From Acinetobacter sp. (GTDB lineage Bacteria > Pseudomonadota > Gammaproteobacteria > Pseudomonadales > Moraxellaceae), in contig JAUNHS010000002.1 of the NCBI GenBank assembly GCA_030523805.1, positions 1 to 19,732 on the forward strand: 19,732 bases of DNA, in the 5' to 3' direction. Positions 1-7,747 of this stretch are shown one piece after another. The notes below the pieces were generated by a model that ran no database searches, had not been told where the DNA came from, and worked only from the letters and a program-made list of their open reading frames with translations. The position numbers were made by a program, and so were the translations under genes. Position 1 is the first letter of the stretch; every line of letters starts with the position of its first letter.

Positions 1-55
1 TTGAACAGCCAGCAAGTGCAAGCAATGCGATAGAAAGGGTGAGTAATTTTTTCAT
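1..55 (-). CDS. N-terminus of a lipoprotein (truncated by window edge)
   Basis: Only the first 18 codons are inside the window. They encode a classic lipoprotein signal peptide: a KK n-region, a leucine/alanine h-region and a lipobox LAGC with the acylated cysteine at residue 17. The product should be exported by Sec, lipidated and cleaved by signal peptidase II, and anchored in the inner or outer membrane. The ATG is at 55-53. An AAGG ribosome-binding site lies 8 nt upstream, and a TATAAT box is found further upstream at 97-92. Nothing of the mature protein is visible, so its function is unknown. Confidence 0.75.
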   Translation of the reverse strand, partial: MKKLLTLSIALLALAGCS

Positions 56-91
56 GGGAAGTACCTTAAAAATGACTTGTAAATGGCGATT

Positions 92-97
92 ATTATA
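92..97 (-). promoter_or_regulatory. Candidate -10 box of the left-edge lipoprotein gene
   Basis: A perfect TATAAT reads on the minus strand about 36 bp upstream of the lipoprotein ATG. No good -35 hexamer exists at 16-18 bp; that position falls in the loop and stem of the terminator of the preceding gene. The box may be weak, activator-dependent or fortuitous. Confidence 0.4.
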
Positions 98-106
98 GCC
101 GAATAA

Positions 107-133
107 AAAACACAACGATATACGTTGTGTTTT
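107..133 (-). terminator. Rho-independent terminator of the Gcr-family gene
   Basis: A perfect 11-bp stem (107-117 with 123-133) encloses a 5-nt ATATA loop. On the minus strand the stem runs into six T. It starts 11 nt after the stop codon of the membrane protein gene ending at 145, and it separates that gene from the lipoprotein gene. Confidence 0.8.
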
Positions 134-144
134 AAAAGTGCATT

Positions 145-2184
145 TTATTTTACATCTTCAGCTTCATCTTTTTGCTTGGCAGGTGGCCAAAAGAAATCGC
201 TTGGGCGTGTAAAGAAATGCGTTAAAACTAGTTTTGCCAATGGTTTCCATTGCTCAAAACGGACACGTCTTGCACGCAATGCGACAATAATGGTCAGCGT
301 AAAACTCACAAATAAGTTGGTTAAACCAATTAATAATACACCTAAAAAAGATACAATCACCAATGCAATATCAGGCCCGCCATTAATGGTCATTAAACCT
401 TGAATAAAGTTTGCCGATGCAAAGGCAATATGGCGAATGTCCAATGGCAAGCCTAAAATCATGCCAATCGTTCCCATACTACCGAGCATAACGCCAAATA
501 GGAAATTGCCCATTAACGCCCCTAAATTGTCATCCACATAGGTCGCAATTTTTTTCACTTTGGCATCGCCAAACCATTTGAGCAAGCGTTGATGTGCTTC
601 AATGCGTGGGCCAATTTTGCGATATATCGCCAAGTTATCAAAATATCCAGCAATCAAACCTGAGAAAAATAAGCACACACCAGCAATGGCAGCGTGTGGA
701 ATGGCAAGTGATGTAAACGGATTTAAATCATGCAAACTTTTTGCTGCTTTGGCATGGCTGAGTAAAGGTTCATTTAAAATGAAATCCCATGCAAAGGCAA
801 TGGCAGCCGCCACAGGAATTGCAATAGAAATATTCCCTAAAATCGCAACAAATTGCGTACGGATAATATTAATAATCAGTGTGCTTAATTCGGCTAATTG
901 TGCTGTTTTTGAGCCTTTACGCTGTTGTACAGTGGCAGCCAGTGCGGCAGCAGTTGCAGCAGGCTGTTTGGTCGCTACTGTAAAATGAAGCATATGAATA
1001 AAAACAAAGCCCAAGCCATAATTCATACTATACACAAAGGCTTGCATGATTGGTGCCATCGCCATACGGGCAGAAAGCGTTTTTAAGGTCGCCATAAAGG
1101 CGATAATCAAACCAGCACCTGCGGCTTTTTTATACATTTTAAATAAGCCAGCACGGTCGGTACTTACATAGTTTTCGCCTGTACGACTAGCATTTTCTGT
1201 TACTTGTAATGCAATTAATTCACTATTACTTGCTAATAAGGCACGCACACTTTTTTCTTCGTGATGGGCATAGCTTAAAGAATGGATAAATTTGCCCAAT
1301 GATACATAACGCTGCGGTTTTGCTTCACTCAAAATGCGTAATAAAATAGATGTACGCTCTAAACATTGCTCCATAAAGGTGAGCAAATAAGTCAAACCAA
1401 AACTCACGCCAATGCGTTTGGTCGCACGGCGAACTTTCAGCACCATTTCATTACATTGCTCTAGCATGACCAATGCTTGCGAAGCATCAGGCACAGGCAA
1501 AACTGTTACTTCATCGGTATGTGTAAATTTTTTATATTGGTCTATAAATAGCATAATTTCTCGGTTTTGCACCAAGAAAGGTGATTCATATTCTTCCAAT
1601 TCAGGTAAGGCGTGCGTAAATTCACGATACAAGCCCAAGCCACTCAATCGGTACGATAAAATGGTAATGGCGTGCAACAACTCACCTTGTGTATGGTGCG
1701 ATAATTGCTCTCGTGGGTGATCAAATAAAATCAATAAGCGAGTCCATTGCTCATCGCTGATTTTTTCCAACCACTCACTATCACTTTCATAAGGGAATAA
1801 TTGCTCAACTAAAAAATTCAGTTGTTTTTGGTCGGGAATAATCGGCAAAAATTTGCTGGCAATACGTTGCCCTAGCTGATTAAGAAAGCCATCAAACGAA
1901 AAAATTCCCATATCTGCATACAGCTGGCTTTGCTTATACTGACGCATTAAGCTAAATAAATATTGCTGAATTGTAAATTGTGCAGTGGGCGTTGCCACAA
2001 TCATGGCAATAAATTGATCAATTTTTTGCTGAATTTCTTGTTGATCATGAACATTTTGTGGCCGTAAAAAGCCAATTAATGTGATAAATAATTGCGGATC
2101 TAAAGCTGTTTTCTGCGTGTCCGCTGGCTGTTGATGATATGCAAGTTGTTCTTGCATTTGAAAAACTAAATTTGCAAAATTCAT
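145..2184 (-). CDS. Gcr-family 'site-specific recombinase' membrane protein (SpecificRecomb family)
   Basis: I recognise this as the family of the Neisseria protein Gcr, annotated as site-specific recombinase (Pfam SpecificRecomb). The conserved block with GENYVSTDRAGLF and ATKQPAATAAALA is present. The N-terminal ~350 residues are soluble and largely helical. From about residue 354 to 640 there are six or seven hydrophobic membrane segments, for example at FLFGVMLGSMGTIGMILGLP. I see no tyrosine- or serine-recombinase catalytic motif, so the family name should not be read as a function; the real role is unknown. I chose ATG 2184. A TTG three codons upstream (2193) is also open, and neither has a clear ribosome-binding site. 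The gene lies 64 bp downstream of ispB on the same strand with no terminator between, so cotranscription is likely. It ends in its own hairpin terminator. Confidence 0.8.
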   Translation of the reverse strand: MNFANLVFQMQEQLAYHQQPADTQKTALDPQLFITLIGFLRPQNVHDQQEIQQKIDQFIAMIVATPTAQFTIQQYLFSLMRQYKQSQLYADMGIFSFDGFLNQLGQRIASKFLPIIPDQKQLNFLVEQLFPYESDSEWLEKISDEQWTRLLILFDHPREQLSHHTQGELLHAITILSYRLSGLGLYREFTHALPELEEYESPFLVQNREIMLFIDQYKKFTHTDEVTVLPVPDASQALVMLEQCNEMVLKVRRATKRIGVSFGLTYLLTFMEQCLERTSILLRILSEAKPQRYVSLGKFIHSLSYAHHEEKSVRALLASNSELIALQVTENASRTGENYVSTDRAGLFKMYKKAAGAGLIIAFMATLKTLSARMAMAPIMQAFVYSMNYGLGFVFIHMLHFTVATKQPAATAAALAATVQQRKGSKTAQLAELSTLIINIIRTQFVAILGNISIAIPVAAAIAFAWDFILNEPLLSHAKAAKSLHDLNPFTSLAIPHAAIAGVCLFFSGLIAGYFDNLAIYRKIGPRIEAHQRLLKWFGDAKVKKIATYVDDNLGALMGNFLFGVMLGSMGTIGMILGLPLDIRHIAFASANFIQGLMTINGGPDIALVIVSFLGVLLIGLTNLFVSFTLTIIVALRARRVRFEQWKPLAKLVLTHFFTRPSDFFWPPAKQKDEAEDVK

Positions 2185-2248
2185 AAAAATCAATCTACTA
2201 TAAAAATGTGTTGGCTCTTATGAATGAATCAAAACCTTCAAATTGAAA

Positions 2249-3226
2249 TTATAAAATGCGGTGTAGAGCCATTTCCGCTAATTTAATCAATGCTGTACGA
2301 TAAGGTGTATCTGGTAAAGCTGCCAAGGCATCTATTGCCAGTTGCGTTTCTTGTTCGGCACGCTGACGGCAATATTGCAAGGCTTGTGATTCATGCACAA
2401 TGGCAATGACATCATTTAAATTCTCTAAACCACCATTTAAAATGGCTTGACGAATCAGCTGATGCTGTTCGCCAGTGGTACGTTGCAATGCGGCAATCAG
2501 CGGCAATGTTGGCTTGCCTTCCATCAAATCATCGCCAATATTTTTACCTAAAGTCTCACTGTCCGAGCTATAATCTAAAATATCATCAATAATTTGGAAC
2601 GCATTACCAAAATGCCCAGCAAAATGACGCAAAGGTTCACGGTATTGTGGGGTGTTGGCTAAAATCGCTGCACCTTCGGTTGCCAATTCAAACAAACGAG
2701 ACGTTTTACCGTGAATAATAGCTAAATACGTTTCTTCACTGGTATCAGGTTGATGCTGTGCTTGTAGCTGCAACACTTCACCTTCAGCAATTTCGCAAGT
2801 ACCTGATGAAAAATCTTTCAACAAGGTAAAATTTTCTAAATTCACCAACAAATCAAATGCACGAGCAATCAGAAAATCGCCTACCAATACAGCAGTTTGA
2901 TTATTCCATGTTGCATTTGCCGTTGGGCGACCACGACGTAAACCTGATTCATCGACCACATCATCATGCACCAAGGTAGCTGTGTGCAACATTTCAATAA
3001 TGGCAGCTAAATGACGAGCAGGTAACATTTCTTGAATACCACAAGCACGAGCAGCAAGCAAACACATAATAGGGCGTAAACGCTTGCCACCTGCATCTAC
3101 GACATATTGGCTAACGGACATAACCAAAGCAACTTTTGAGCTGATACCCGATTGGATAAAATGATCCATTTCTGCAAAGTCATTTGCAACAGGAGAGAGA
3201 ATGTCTTTTTGAAAGTCAATGCTCAT
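2249..3226 (-). CDS. ispB: Polyprenyl (octaprenyl-type) diphosphate synthase
   Basis: This trans-isoprenyl diphosphate synthase makes the long-chain prenyl tail of ubiquinone and menaquinone by condensing isopentenyl diphosphate onto farnesyl diphosphate in the cytoplasm. The 325-residue protein has GGKRLRP (46-52), the first aspartate-rich motif DDVVD (88-92) and the second, DDILD (214-218). GKN..GDDLMEGKPTLPLI follows at about 227-244. The spacing and length fit IspB. The chain length (C40 or other) cannot be read from the sequence. The ATG at 3226 is preferred over an in-frame TTG at 3250 because an AAGG lies 9 nt upstream of it. The gene is divergent from rplU-rpmA, the arrangement also found in E. 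coli. Confidence 0.93.
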   Translation of the reverse strand: MSIDFQKDILSPVANDFAEMDHFIQSGISSKVALVMSVSQYVVDAGGKRLRPIMCLLAARACGIQEMLPARHLAAIIEMLHTATLVHDDVVDESGLRRGRPTANATWNNQTAVLVGDFLIARAFDLLVNLENFTLLKDFSSGTCEIAEGEVLQLQAQHQPDTSEETYLAIIHGKTSRLFELATEGAAILANTPQYREPLRHFAGHFGNAFQIIDDILDYSSDSETLGKNIGDDLMEGKPTLPLIAALQRTTGEQHQLIRQAILNGGLENLNDVIAIVHESQALQYCRQRAEQETQLAIDALAALPDTPYRTALIKLAEMALHRIL

Positions 3227-3280
3227 AGGGAAATGCCTTGATGATGCCAATTACTGAAATTAAAGTTAAAATAAAGATTT

Positions 3281-3309
3281 ATCATAACATTAAATCATGT
3301 AAACGGCAA
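3281..3309 (-). promoter_or_regulatory. Candidate promoter of ispB
   Basis: On the minus strand TTGCCG (3309-3304) and TATGAT (3286-3281) are separated by 17 bp. The -10 matches five of six consensus bases and the -35 three. Transcription would start near 3274, giving a leader of about 48 nt before the ispB ATG. Confidence 0.45.
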
Positions 3310-3434
3310 TTTTTAGCATATACGATAGTAAAAGTAAAGGTTTGTTGTACTGTTTGGTATAATAAATATCCATTGATGTTGTATTTACTTCATCATCGTT
3401 GTTTATTTATATTGCATATTGAAGTGAAAAATCC

Positions 3435-3470
3435 ATCGTATAACCACGATAAAAAGATATATTTTTATCG
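3435..3470. repeat. Overlapping inverted repeats upstream of the rplU promoter
   Basis: ATCGT (3435-3439) pairs with ACGAT (3446-3450). The latter overlaps a second, longer repeat: CGATAAAAA (3447-3455) pairs perfectly with TTTTTATCG (3462-3470) around a 6-nt loop. The second repeat ends 9 bp before the rplU -35 hexamer. It has no T-tract suited to termination of either neighbour. It could be an operator, an A/T-rich UP element, or both. Confidence 0.5.
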
Positions 3471-3479
3471 GCTCTTTTC

Positions 3480-3507
3480 TTGAAATTTGCTAAATTTTGC
3501 GTATAAT
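3480..3507 (+). promoter_or_regulatory. Promoter of rplU-rpmA
   Basis: TTGAAA (3480-3485) and a perfect TATAAT (3502-3507) are separated by 16 bp, one of the best sigma-70 matches in the window. Transcription should start near 3514, leaving a leader of about 77 nt before the rplU ATG. Confidence 0.8.
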
Positions 3508-3510
3508 ATC

Positions 3511-3529
3511 ACGCTATCCCCAGTGGCGT
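3511..3529 (+). promoter_or_regulatory. Possible leader hairpin at the 5' end of the rplU mRNA
   Basis: ACGCTA (3511-3516) can pair with TGGCGT (3524-3529), including one G-T pair, around a 7-nt loop. It sits at the predicted transcript start. It may stabilise the 5' end or contribute to a ribosomal-protein leader, but the left arm may partly precede the true start site. Confidence 0.3.
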
Positions 3530-3590
3530 TCGTTTGAAGATCAATATATCCCTTTATTGGCACGACGACACGGGTTTAACGGAGTACAAT

Positions 3591-3902
3591 ATGTACGCAG
3601 TGATTCAAAGCGGTGGTAAACAACACCGTGTGGTAGAGGGTGAAACCCTTAAAGTAGAATTGTTAAAAGCTGAAACTGGTTCAACAGTAACTTTTGACGA
3701 TGTATTAATGCTTGTAAATGGCGACAATATCCAAATTGGTGCTCCTGTAGTTGCAGGTGCTAAAGTTGTTGCTGAAGTAGTAAGTCATGGTCGCCACGAC
3801 AAAATCCGTATTGTAAAAATGCGTCGTCGTAAGCACTATCGTAAACAACAAGGTCACCGTCAATGGTTTACCGAGTTGAAAATTACAAGCATTGCTGGTT
3901 AA
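3591..3902 (+). CDS. rplU: 50S ribosomal protein L21
   Basis: L21 is a 23S-rRNA-binding protein of the large ribosomal subunit. The 103-residue length is the usual one. The start [14 protein letters not shown] and the basic segment [16 protein letters not shown] with the C-terminal ITSI block are diagnostic. The frame is open upstream to a TTG at 3534, but GGAG six nt before ATG 3591 and the family's length fix the start. rpmA follows after 19 nt, so the two form the standard bicistronic operon transcribed from 3480-3507 and terminated after rpmA. Confidence 0.97.
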   Translation: MYAVIQSGGKQHRVVEGETLKVELLKAETGSTVTFDDVLMLVNGDNIQIGAPVVAGAKVVAEVVSHGRHDKIRIVKMRRRKHYRKQQGHRQWFTELKITSIAG

Positions 3903-3921
3903 TCACGAGGAGTAAATAGAC

Positions 3922-4179
3922 ATGGCAACGAAAAAAGCCGGTGGATCGACGAAAAACGGTCGTGATTCAAATCCTAAAATGCTAGGTGTAAAAATTTACG
4001 GTGGTCAAGCGGTAACTGCTGGTAACATCATCGTACGTCAGCGTGGTACAGAATACCATGCAGGTGCGAATGTAGGCATGGGTCGTGATCACACTTTATT
4101 TGCTACTGCTGATGGCGTAGTAAAATTTGAAGTGAAAGGTCAATTCGGTCGCCGTTACGTTAGCGTAGAAAGTGCATAA
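3922..4179 (+). CDS. rpmA: 50S ribosomal protein L27
   Basis: L27 reaches the peptidyl transferase centre with its N-terminal tail. The 85 residues start [16 protein letters not shown] and contain the conserved KIYGGQ, RQRGT and GRDHTLFA blocks. There is no Firmicutes-type cleavable N-terminal extension; the tail begins directly with ATKKAGG. The ribosome-binding site AGGAG (3908-3912) is 9 nt upstream. Confidence 0.97.
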   Translation: MATKKAGGSTKNGRDSNPKMLGVKIYGGQAVTAGNIIVRQRGTEYHAGANVGMGRDHTLFATADGVVKFEVKGQFGRRYVSVESA

Positions 4180-4214
4180 TCCACTTTAAATAGATTATAA
4201 TTGGAACGACATTT

Positions 4215-4252
4215 AAAGCCCACTTGCAGTAGTAAGTGGGTTTTTAGTTTTT
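4215..4252 (+). terminator. Terminator of rplU-rpmA
   Basis: CCCACTT (4219-4225) pairs with AAGTGGG (4234-4240) around an 8-nt loop. The stem is followed by TTTTTAGTTTTT, and preceding A residues can extend it. It begins 35 nt after the rpmA stop. Confidence 0.88.
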
Positions 4253-4333
4253 GTGGTTCATTTTTTAGCTTCTTTAAAATCAATTTTGCCTTAGGCTGAG
4301 CGAAAATAAATTCATAATTATGCTTAAAAAGAC

Positions 4334-4362
4334 TTAAAAAAAAATCACTTTTCCTTTACAAT
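4334..4362 (+). promoter_or_regulatory. Candidate promoter of pyrB-pyrC'
   Basis: TTAAAA (4334-4339), 17 bp, then TACAAT (4357-4362), about 33 bp upstream of the pyrB ATG. The -10 matches five of six consensus bases; the -35 is weak. The short leader leaves no room for a UTP-sensing attenuator of the E. coli pyrBI type, and I see no such hairpin. Confidence 0.45.
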
Positions 4363-4394
4363 GTTTTTTATTTTGTCTTTTGTAAGGAATTACT

Positions 4395-5411
4395 ATGCCA
4401 CACATCGCTGCCTTGCACAGTCCGAGCCAAATTCAGTTGAATGCTCAAGGGCAATTAAAACATTTTTTAACCACAGAAGGTTTATCACGAGAGAAATTAA
4501 CGCAAATTTTAGATGTTGCCGATAGTTTTATTAATGAACAAAATCAACTCATCAATCGTCCTTTATTGGAAGGGCGTACAGTGATGAATTTGTTTTTTGA
4601 AAATTCTACTCGCACACGCACCACGTTTGAAGCAGCAGCAAAGCGTTTATCTGCCAATGTATTAAATATTGATATTGCTCGCTCAAGTACCAATAAAGGC
4701 GAAACTTTACGTGATACCTTGTGGAATTTGGAAGCGATGGCAGCGGATATTTTTGTGGTGCGTCATGGGTCGTCTGGAGCGGCTCATTTTATTGCACAGC
4801 AGGTGTGTCCAAATGTGGCGATTATTAATGCTGGTGATGGTCGTCATGCTCACCCAACGCAGGCGATGTTGGATATGCTGACCATTCGCCGTGAAACGAA
4901 AAAGCCATTTTCAGAGCTAAGCATTGCCATTATTGGTGATATTAAACATTCTCGTGTGGCTCGTTCAAACATTGCTGCGTTGCAAACTTTAGGTTGCCAA
5001 GATATTCGTGTGATTGCACCAAATACATTGTTGCCTGTTGGTTTTGAACAATATGATGCCAATGTGCGTTTGTTTAATAATATGGACGAAGGCGTAAAAG
5101 ATTGCGATGTATTGATTGCATTGCGTATTCAAAATGAACGTATTGATTCACCTGCTTTGTCATCACAGCAAGAATTTTTTAAATTGTATGGTTTAGATGA
5201 ACGTCGTCTCGCTTTGGCAAAACCTGATTGTATCGTGATGCACCCTGGCCCAATGAACCGTGGTGTGGAAATTAGTTCAAGCATTGCTGATGGTGAGCAA
5301 TCGGTGATTTTACGCCAAGTAACGAATGGCATTGCCGTGCGTATGGCAGTGTTAGCCTTGGCAATGCAAGGGCAATTAAATACACAAGGTTTGCCAAGTT
5401 TTGACATTTAA
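4395..5411 (+). CDS. pyrB: Aspartate carbamoyltransferase catalytic subunit
   Basis: PyrB condenses carbamoyl phosphate with aspartate, the committed step of pyrimidine synthesis. The carbamoyl phosphate loop STRTR is at 71-75, the mobile-loop block [12 protein letters not shown] at about 97-108, HPTQ at 153-156, [11 protein letters not shown] at 181-191 and HPGPMNRG at 283-290, so the active site looks complete. At 338 residues it is longer than the ~310-residue E. coli subunit, with extra N-terminal sequence of the kind found in Pseudomonas enzymes that complex with a pseudo-dihydroorotase. That fits the gene 11 nt downstream. No regulatory-chain gene (pyrI) is nearby. AAGGA lies 6 nt before the ATG. 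Confidence 0.96.
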   Translation: MPHIAALHSPSQIQLNAQGQLKHFLTTEGLSREKLTQILDVADSFINEQNQLINRPLLEGRTVMNLFFENSTRTRTTFEAAAKRLSANVLNIDIARSSTNKGETLRDTLWNLEAMAADIFVVRHGSSGAAHFIAQQVCPNVAIINAGDGRHAHPTQAMLDMLTIRRETKKPFSELSIAIIGDIKHSRVARSNIAALQTLGCQDIRVIAPNTLLPVGFEQYDANVRLFNNMDEGVKDCDVLIALRIQNERIDSPALSSQQEFFKLYGLDERRLALAKPDCIVMHPGPMNRGVEISSSIADGEQSVILRQVTNGIAVRMAVLALAMQGQLNTQGLPSFDI

Positions 5412-5422
5412 AGGGGAATATC

Positions 5423-6664
5423 ATGAGTTTAATTAAAATAGAAAATGTGCGTGTGCTAGACCCTGTACAAGGGACAGACCAAGTAGAAACCGTCTATTTA
5501 TCGGCAGGGCAGCGTGTGAGTGAGCCGAGCAATCAGCAAGATATTCACCAAGTGATTGATGGTACAGGGCAATGGTTATGCCCAACATTTGTAGATATTT
5601 GTGCGAATTTGCGTGAACCTGGGCAGCAGCAGCACGGTACATTGGCTTCGGAAGGTGGGGCAGCACGAGCGAATGGTATTTTACACATTGTCAATCCACC
5701 TGATGCACCGATTGTGCAAGACAATGGAGCATTAATCCACGGTTTGCAAGAAAAAGCATGGCAAGATGCACAAGTACATTTACATATTATTGGTGCATTG
5801 ACACAAGGCTTAAAAGGCAAGCAACCTGCAAATATGGCAGGCTTGAAAAAAGGTGGTTGTATTGCGGTGTCAAATGCCTATGCACCATTTGAAAATGATG
5901 ATGTGATTTTACGCACGTTGGAATATGCCAAAGGTTTGGATTTAACAGTAATCTTTTACCCTGAAGAAGCACAAATCGCTAAAGATGGTTGTGTGCATGA
6001 AGGTTTTGTGGCATCTCGTCAAGGTTTGCCGACCATTCCTGTGTTGGCAGAAACGGTGGCATTGGCAAAATATTTGTTGATGGTAGAAGCAACAGGTGTA
6101 AAAGCTCATTTTGGCTTATTGTCGTGCGGTGCTTCGGTGGATTTAATTCGTATTGCCAAGCAAAAAGGTTTAAATGTAACGGCTGATGTGGCAATTCATC
6201 AACTACATTTAACCGATGAAGTGATTGATGGTTTCAACAGTTTGGCTCATGTGCGTCCGCCATTGCGTTCGCATGATGATTTACAACAATTACGTCAAGG
6301 TGTGCAAGAAGGCGTGATTGATGCGATTTGTAGCCACCATGAACCGTTGAATGCATCGGCGAAAATGTCGCCATTTGCTGAAACACAAGCAGGCATTAGT
6401 GCGTTTGATAGCTTTGTGGCGTTGGGTGTGGCATTGGTCAATCAAGAGCTACTTACGCCATTGCAATGGGTCAATCGTGTAACGCAGCAAGCGGCACGCA
6501 TTGCCAATATTGAAACGCAATGGCAGGCAGAACATGGCTGGGTATTGATTAATCCAACAGCACAATGGCAACTCACAGCAGAAACTATGCGTTCTAAAGG
6601 GAAAAACACGCCATTGATTGGTCAAACTTTGACAGGTCAAGTGGTGCAAGTGTTTACAGCATAA
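5423..6664 (+). CDS. pyrC': Catalytically dead dihydroorotase homologue (PyrC' subunit of class A ATCase)
   Basis: The 413-residue protein has the dihydroorotase fold sequence throughout, including LREPG at 63-67 and LTDE at 263-266. The zinc-binding residues are replaced. The first HxH motif is CAN (60-62). The block expected to read HxSt is GLLSCG (231-236). The TDHAP motif carrying the catalytic aspartate reads SHHEP (304-308). It should therefore not hydrolyse dihydroorotate. In Pseudomonas such a protein (PyrC', also called PyrX) is a structural partner needed for PyrB activity, and I infer the same role here. AGGGGA precedes the ATG, and pyrB ends 11 nt upstream, so translation is probably coupled. 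An active dihydroorotase must be encoded elsewhere. Automatic pipelines may label it simply dihydroorotase. Confidence 0.9.
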   Translation: MSLIKIENVRVLDPVQGTDQVETVYLSAGQRVSEPSNQQDIHQVIDGTGQWLCPTFVDICANLREPGQQQHGTLASEGGAARANGILHIVNPPDAPIVQDNGALIHGLQEKAWQDAQVHLHIIGALTQGLKGKQPANMAGLKKGGCIAVSNAYAPFENDDVILRTLEYAKGLDLTVIFYPEEAQIAKDGCVHEGFVASRQGLPTIPVLAETVALAKYLLMVEATGVKAHFGLLSCGASVDLIRIAKQKGLNVTADVAIHQLHLTDEVIDGFNSLAHVRPPLRSHDDLQQLRQGVQEGVIDAICSHHEPLNASAKMSPFAETQAGISAFDSFVALGVALVNQELLTPLQWVNRVTQQAARIANIETQWQAEHGWVLINPTAQWQLTAETMRSKGKNTPLIGQTLTGQVVQVFTA

Positions 6665-6682
6665 AGCGAATATTTGCTCAAT

Positions 6683-6720
6683 AAAAACAGGATAATGGGT
6701 TAAAATTATCCTGTTTTTTT
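6683..6720. terminator. Bidirectional terminator between pyrC' and the DUF2726 gene
   Basis: A perfect 14-bp stem (6683-6696 with 6705-6718) has an 8-nt loop. It is flanked by T-tracts in both readings, seven T on the plus strand and a shorter run on the minus strand. It sits between the convergent stops at 6664 and 6744 and can serve both operons. Confidence 0.88.
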
Positions 6721-6743
6721 ATAAATATTTTTTTATTTTTCCG

Positions 6744-7178
6744 TTACTTTAAACGTTTGACATCATCACGGATTTGGCGAACATCAGGCAACTGAGCATA
6801 ACGCAAAATGGCATAACCTGCTTGGCGAATTAAAGCATCACGTTCGGCATCAATATGTTCACGGCCAATATGACTGGCATCGTCCAATTCTATAATGGCA
6901 ATTACATCAAATTGTTGATTTAAAATAACAAAATCGGCCATTTTACGATTAAAAACGCTACGAGATGCAAAACCATCGGCAGTCATAAATGCACTAAACG
7001 CTACTTGTGCCAAAATAATGTGCTGTGGTAAAGCTGTTTGTAGCAAGGTAAACATTTTTTGTTCATGCTCAGTCAAAATCCGTTTTGCAACGACAGGGTT
7101 ACGCTTGGGTTTGCGTGGAATAAATAACAATAATCCAATACAAATCAATACAATAGCAATCACTAAAACCCAATTCAT
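6744..7178 (-). CDS. Membrane-anchored DUF2726 protein (restriction-endonuclease-like fold)
   Basis: The 144-residue protein starts with one hydrophobic segment (about 3-20), followed by a basic stretch PRKPKR, so the remainder should be cytoplasmic. The soluble part matches DUF2726: FSAFM, FNRKMADFV (76-84), AIIELDD (94-100) and SH (102-103), then DAERD and an AGY..LR end. D82 and E97-x-D99 occupy the places of a PD-(D/E)xK nuclease motif, but the usual lysine is an aspartate here. Activity is unproven; DUF2726 domains are often fused to DNA-processing domains. The ATG is 3 nt after the yraN stop, so the two are translationally coupled. The ribosome-binding site is weak (GGAA about 8 nt upstream). 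Confidence 0.8.
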   Translation of the reverse strand: MNWVLVIAIVLICIGLLLFIPRKPKRNPVVAKRILTEHEQKMFTLLQTALPQHIILAQVAFSAFMTADGFASRSVFNRKMADFVILNQQFDVIAIIELDDASHIGREHIDAERDALIRQAGYAILRYAQLPDVRQIRDDVKRLK

Positions 7179-7181
7179 ATC

Positions 7182-7640
7182 TTAATTCCAAGCATCTAAT
7201 TCTAAACAAAAAGCGTGTTCAATCCATTCATATTGATAACTGATTGGGTGATTGTGTTGTAAACATTGCACATTATAGGCATTGGAATGCTGAAATTGAA
7301 TGGCAAATAAATCAAAACGATAATCAAGTTGAGCCAAATGTTCGTGCTGTTGCATAAAATAAAGTGCTGTTTTCATTAATTTTTTTTGTTTTGCAGGTGA
7401 AAGCATTTCCACAGCTGTGCCATACTGCTGATGTGTGCGAGCTTTGACTTCTACAAATGCCAGCGTGTGTTGGCGTTGGGCGATAATGTCCAATTCTCCA
7501 TAGCGACTATGAAAATTGCGTGCGACGATGTGCCAACCGTGCTGTTGCAAATGAAAGCAAGCACAATCTTCTGCCCATTGTCCTAAAATTTGCGTGATAT
7601 TGGGTGTAGCTGATGTTGATGATGACGAGTAAGCAGTCAT
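7182..7640 (-). CDS. yraN: YraN / UPF0102 family putative endonuclease
   Basis: The 152-residue protein carries the UPF0102 signature: GELD (48-51), FVEVKAR (62-68) and YRFDLFAI (107-114). These form a PD-(D/E)xK-like core with E49, D51, E64 and K66 in place. The family is usually annotated as a putative endonuclease; its role is not settled. I chose ATG 7640. A GTG at 7670 adds ten residues, but neither start has a good ribosome-binding site. In E. coli yraN and rsmI (yraL) flank lpoA (yraM). Here yraN is directly divergent from rsmI and no lpoA lies between. Downstream it is coupled to the DUF2726 gene. Confidence 0.88.
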   Translation of the reverse strand: MTAYSSSSTSATPNITQILGQWAEDCACFHLQQHGWHIVARNFHSRYGELDIIAQRQHTLAFVEVKARTHQQYGTAVEMLSPAKQKKLMKTALYFMQQHEHLAQLDYRFDLFAIQFQHSNAYNVQCLQHNHPISYQYEWIEHAFCLELDAWN

Positions 7641-7747
7641 AAAATGATAAAAATGCGACAAATGATGCACATTAGTGTAGCAGATTTGCGTACAATATAA
7701 GATAATTGAGCATTGTTTTTTAGTAGAATTTTTATATTAGGTGCAAT

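Larger units (their letters stand above)
3227..3590. other. Divergent ispB / rplU intergenic region
   Basis: This 364-bp AT-rich region separates ispB and rplU. It holds candidate promoters for both genes, two overlapping inverted repeats just upstream of the rplU -35 box, and a leader hairpin at the presumed rplU transcript start. A plus-strand reading frame runs through 3238-3483, but it has no ribosome-binding site and its composition looks random, so I see no gene here. Confidence 0.7.

Noticed and set aside
145..2184. Mobile element or DNA-inversion locus suggested by the 'site-specific recombinase' family name
   Set aside because: No recombinase catalytic motif, no flanking inverted repeats or attachment-like duplications, and housekeeping neighbours. 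The protein is an integral membrane protein.
3238..3483. 81-codon plus-strand reading frame between ispB and rplU
   Set aside because: No ribosome-binding site, it overlaps the ispB start and the rplU promoter region, and its composition matches AT-rich non-coding DNA.
3534..3590. N-terminal extension of L21 from an upstream TTG
   Set aside because: L21 is normally 103 residues starting [15 protein letters not shown] is correctly placed before ATG 3591, and the extension lies in the mRNA leader.
6744..7640. Restriction-modification or defence pair made of YraN and DUF2726
   Set aside because: No methyltransferase, specificity subunit or other defence gene is nearby; YraN is a widely conserved housekeeping-type protein and the surroundings are core genes.
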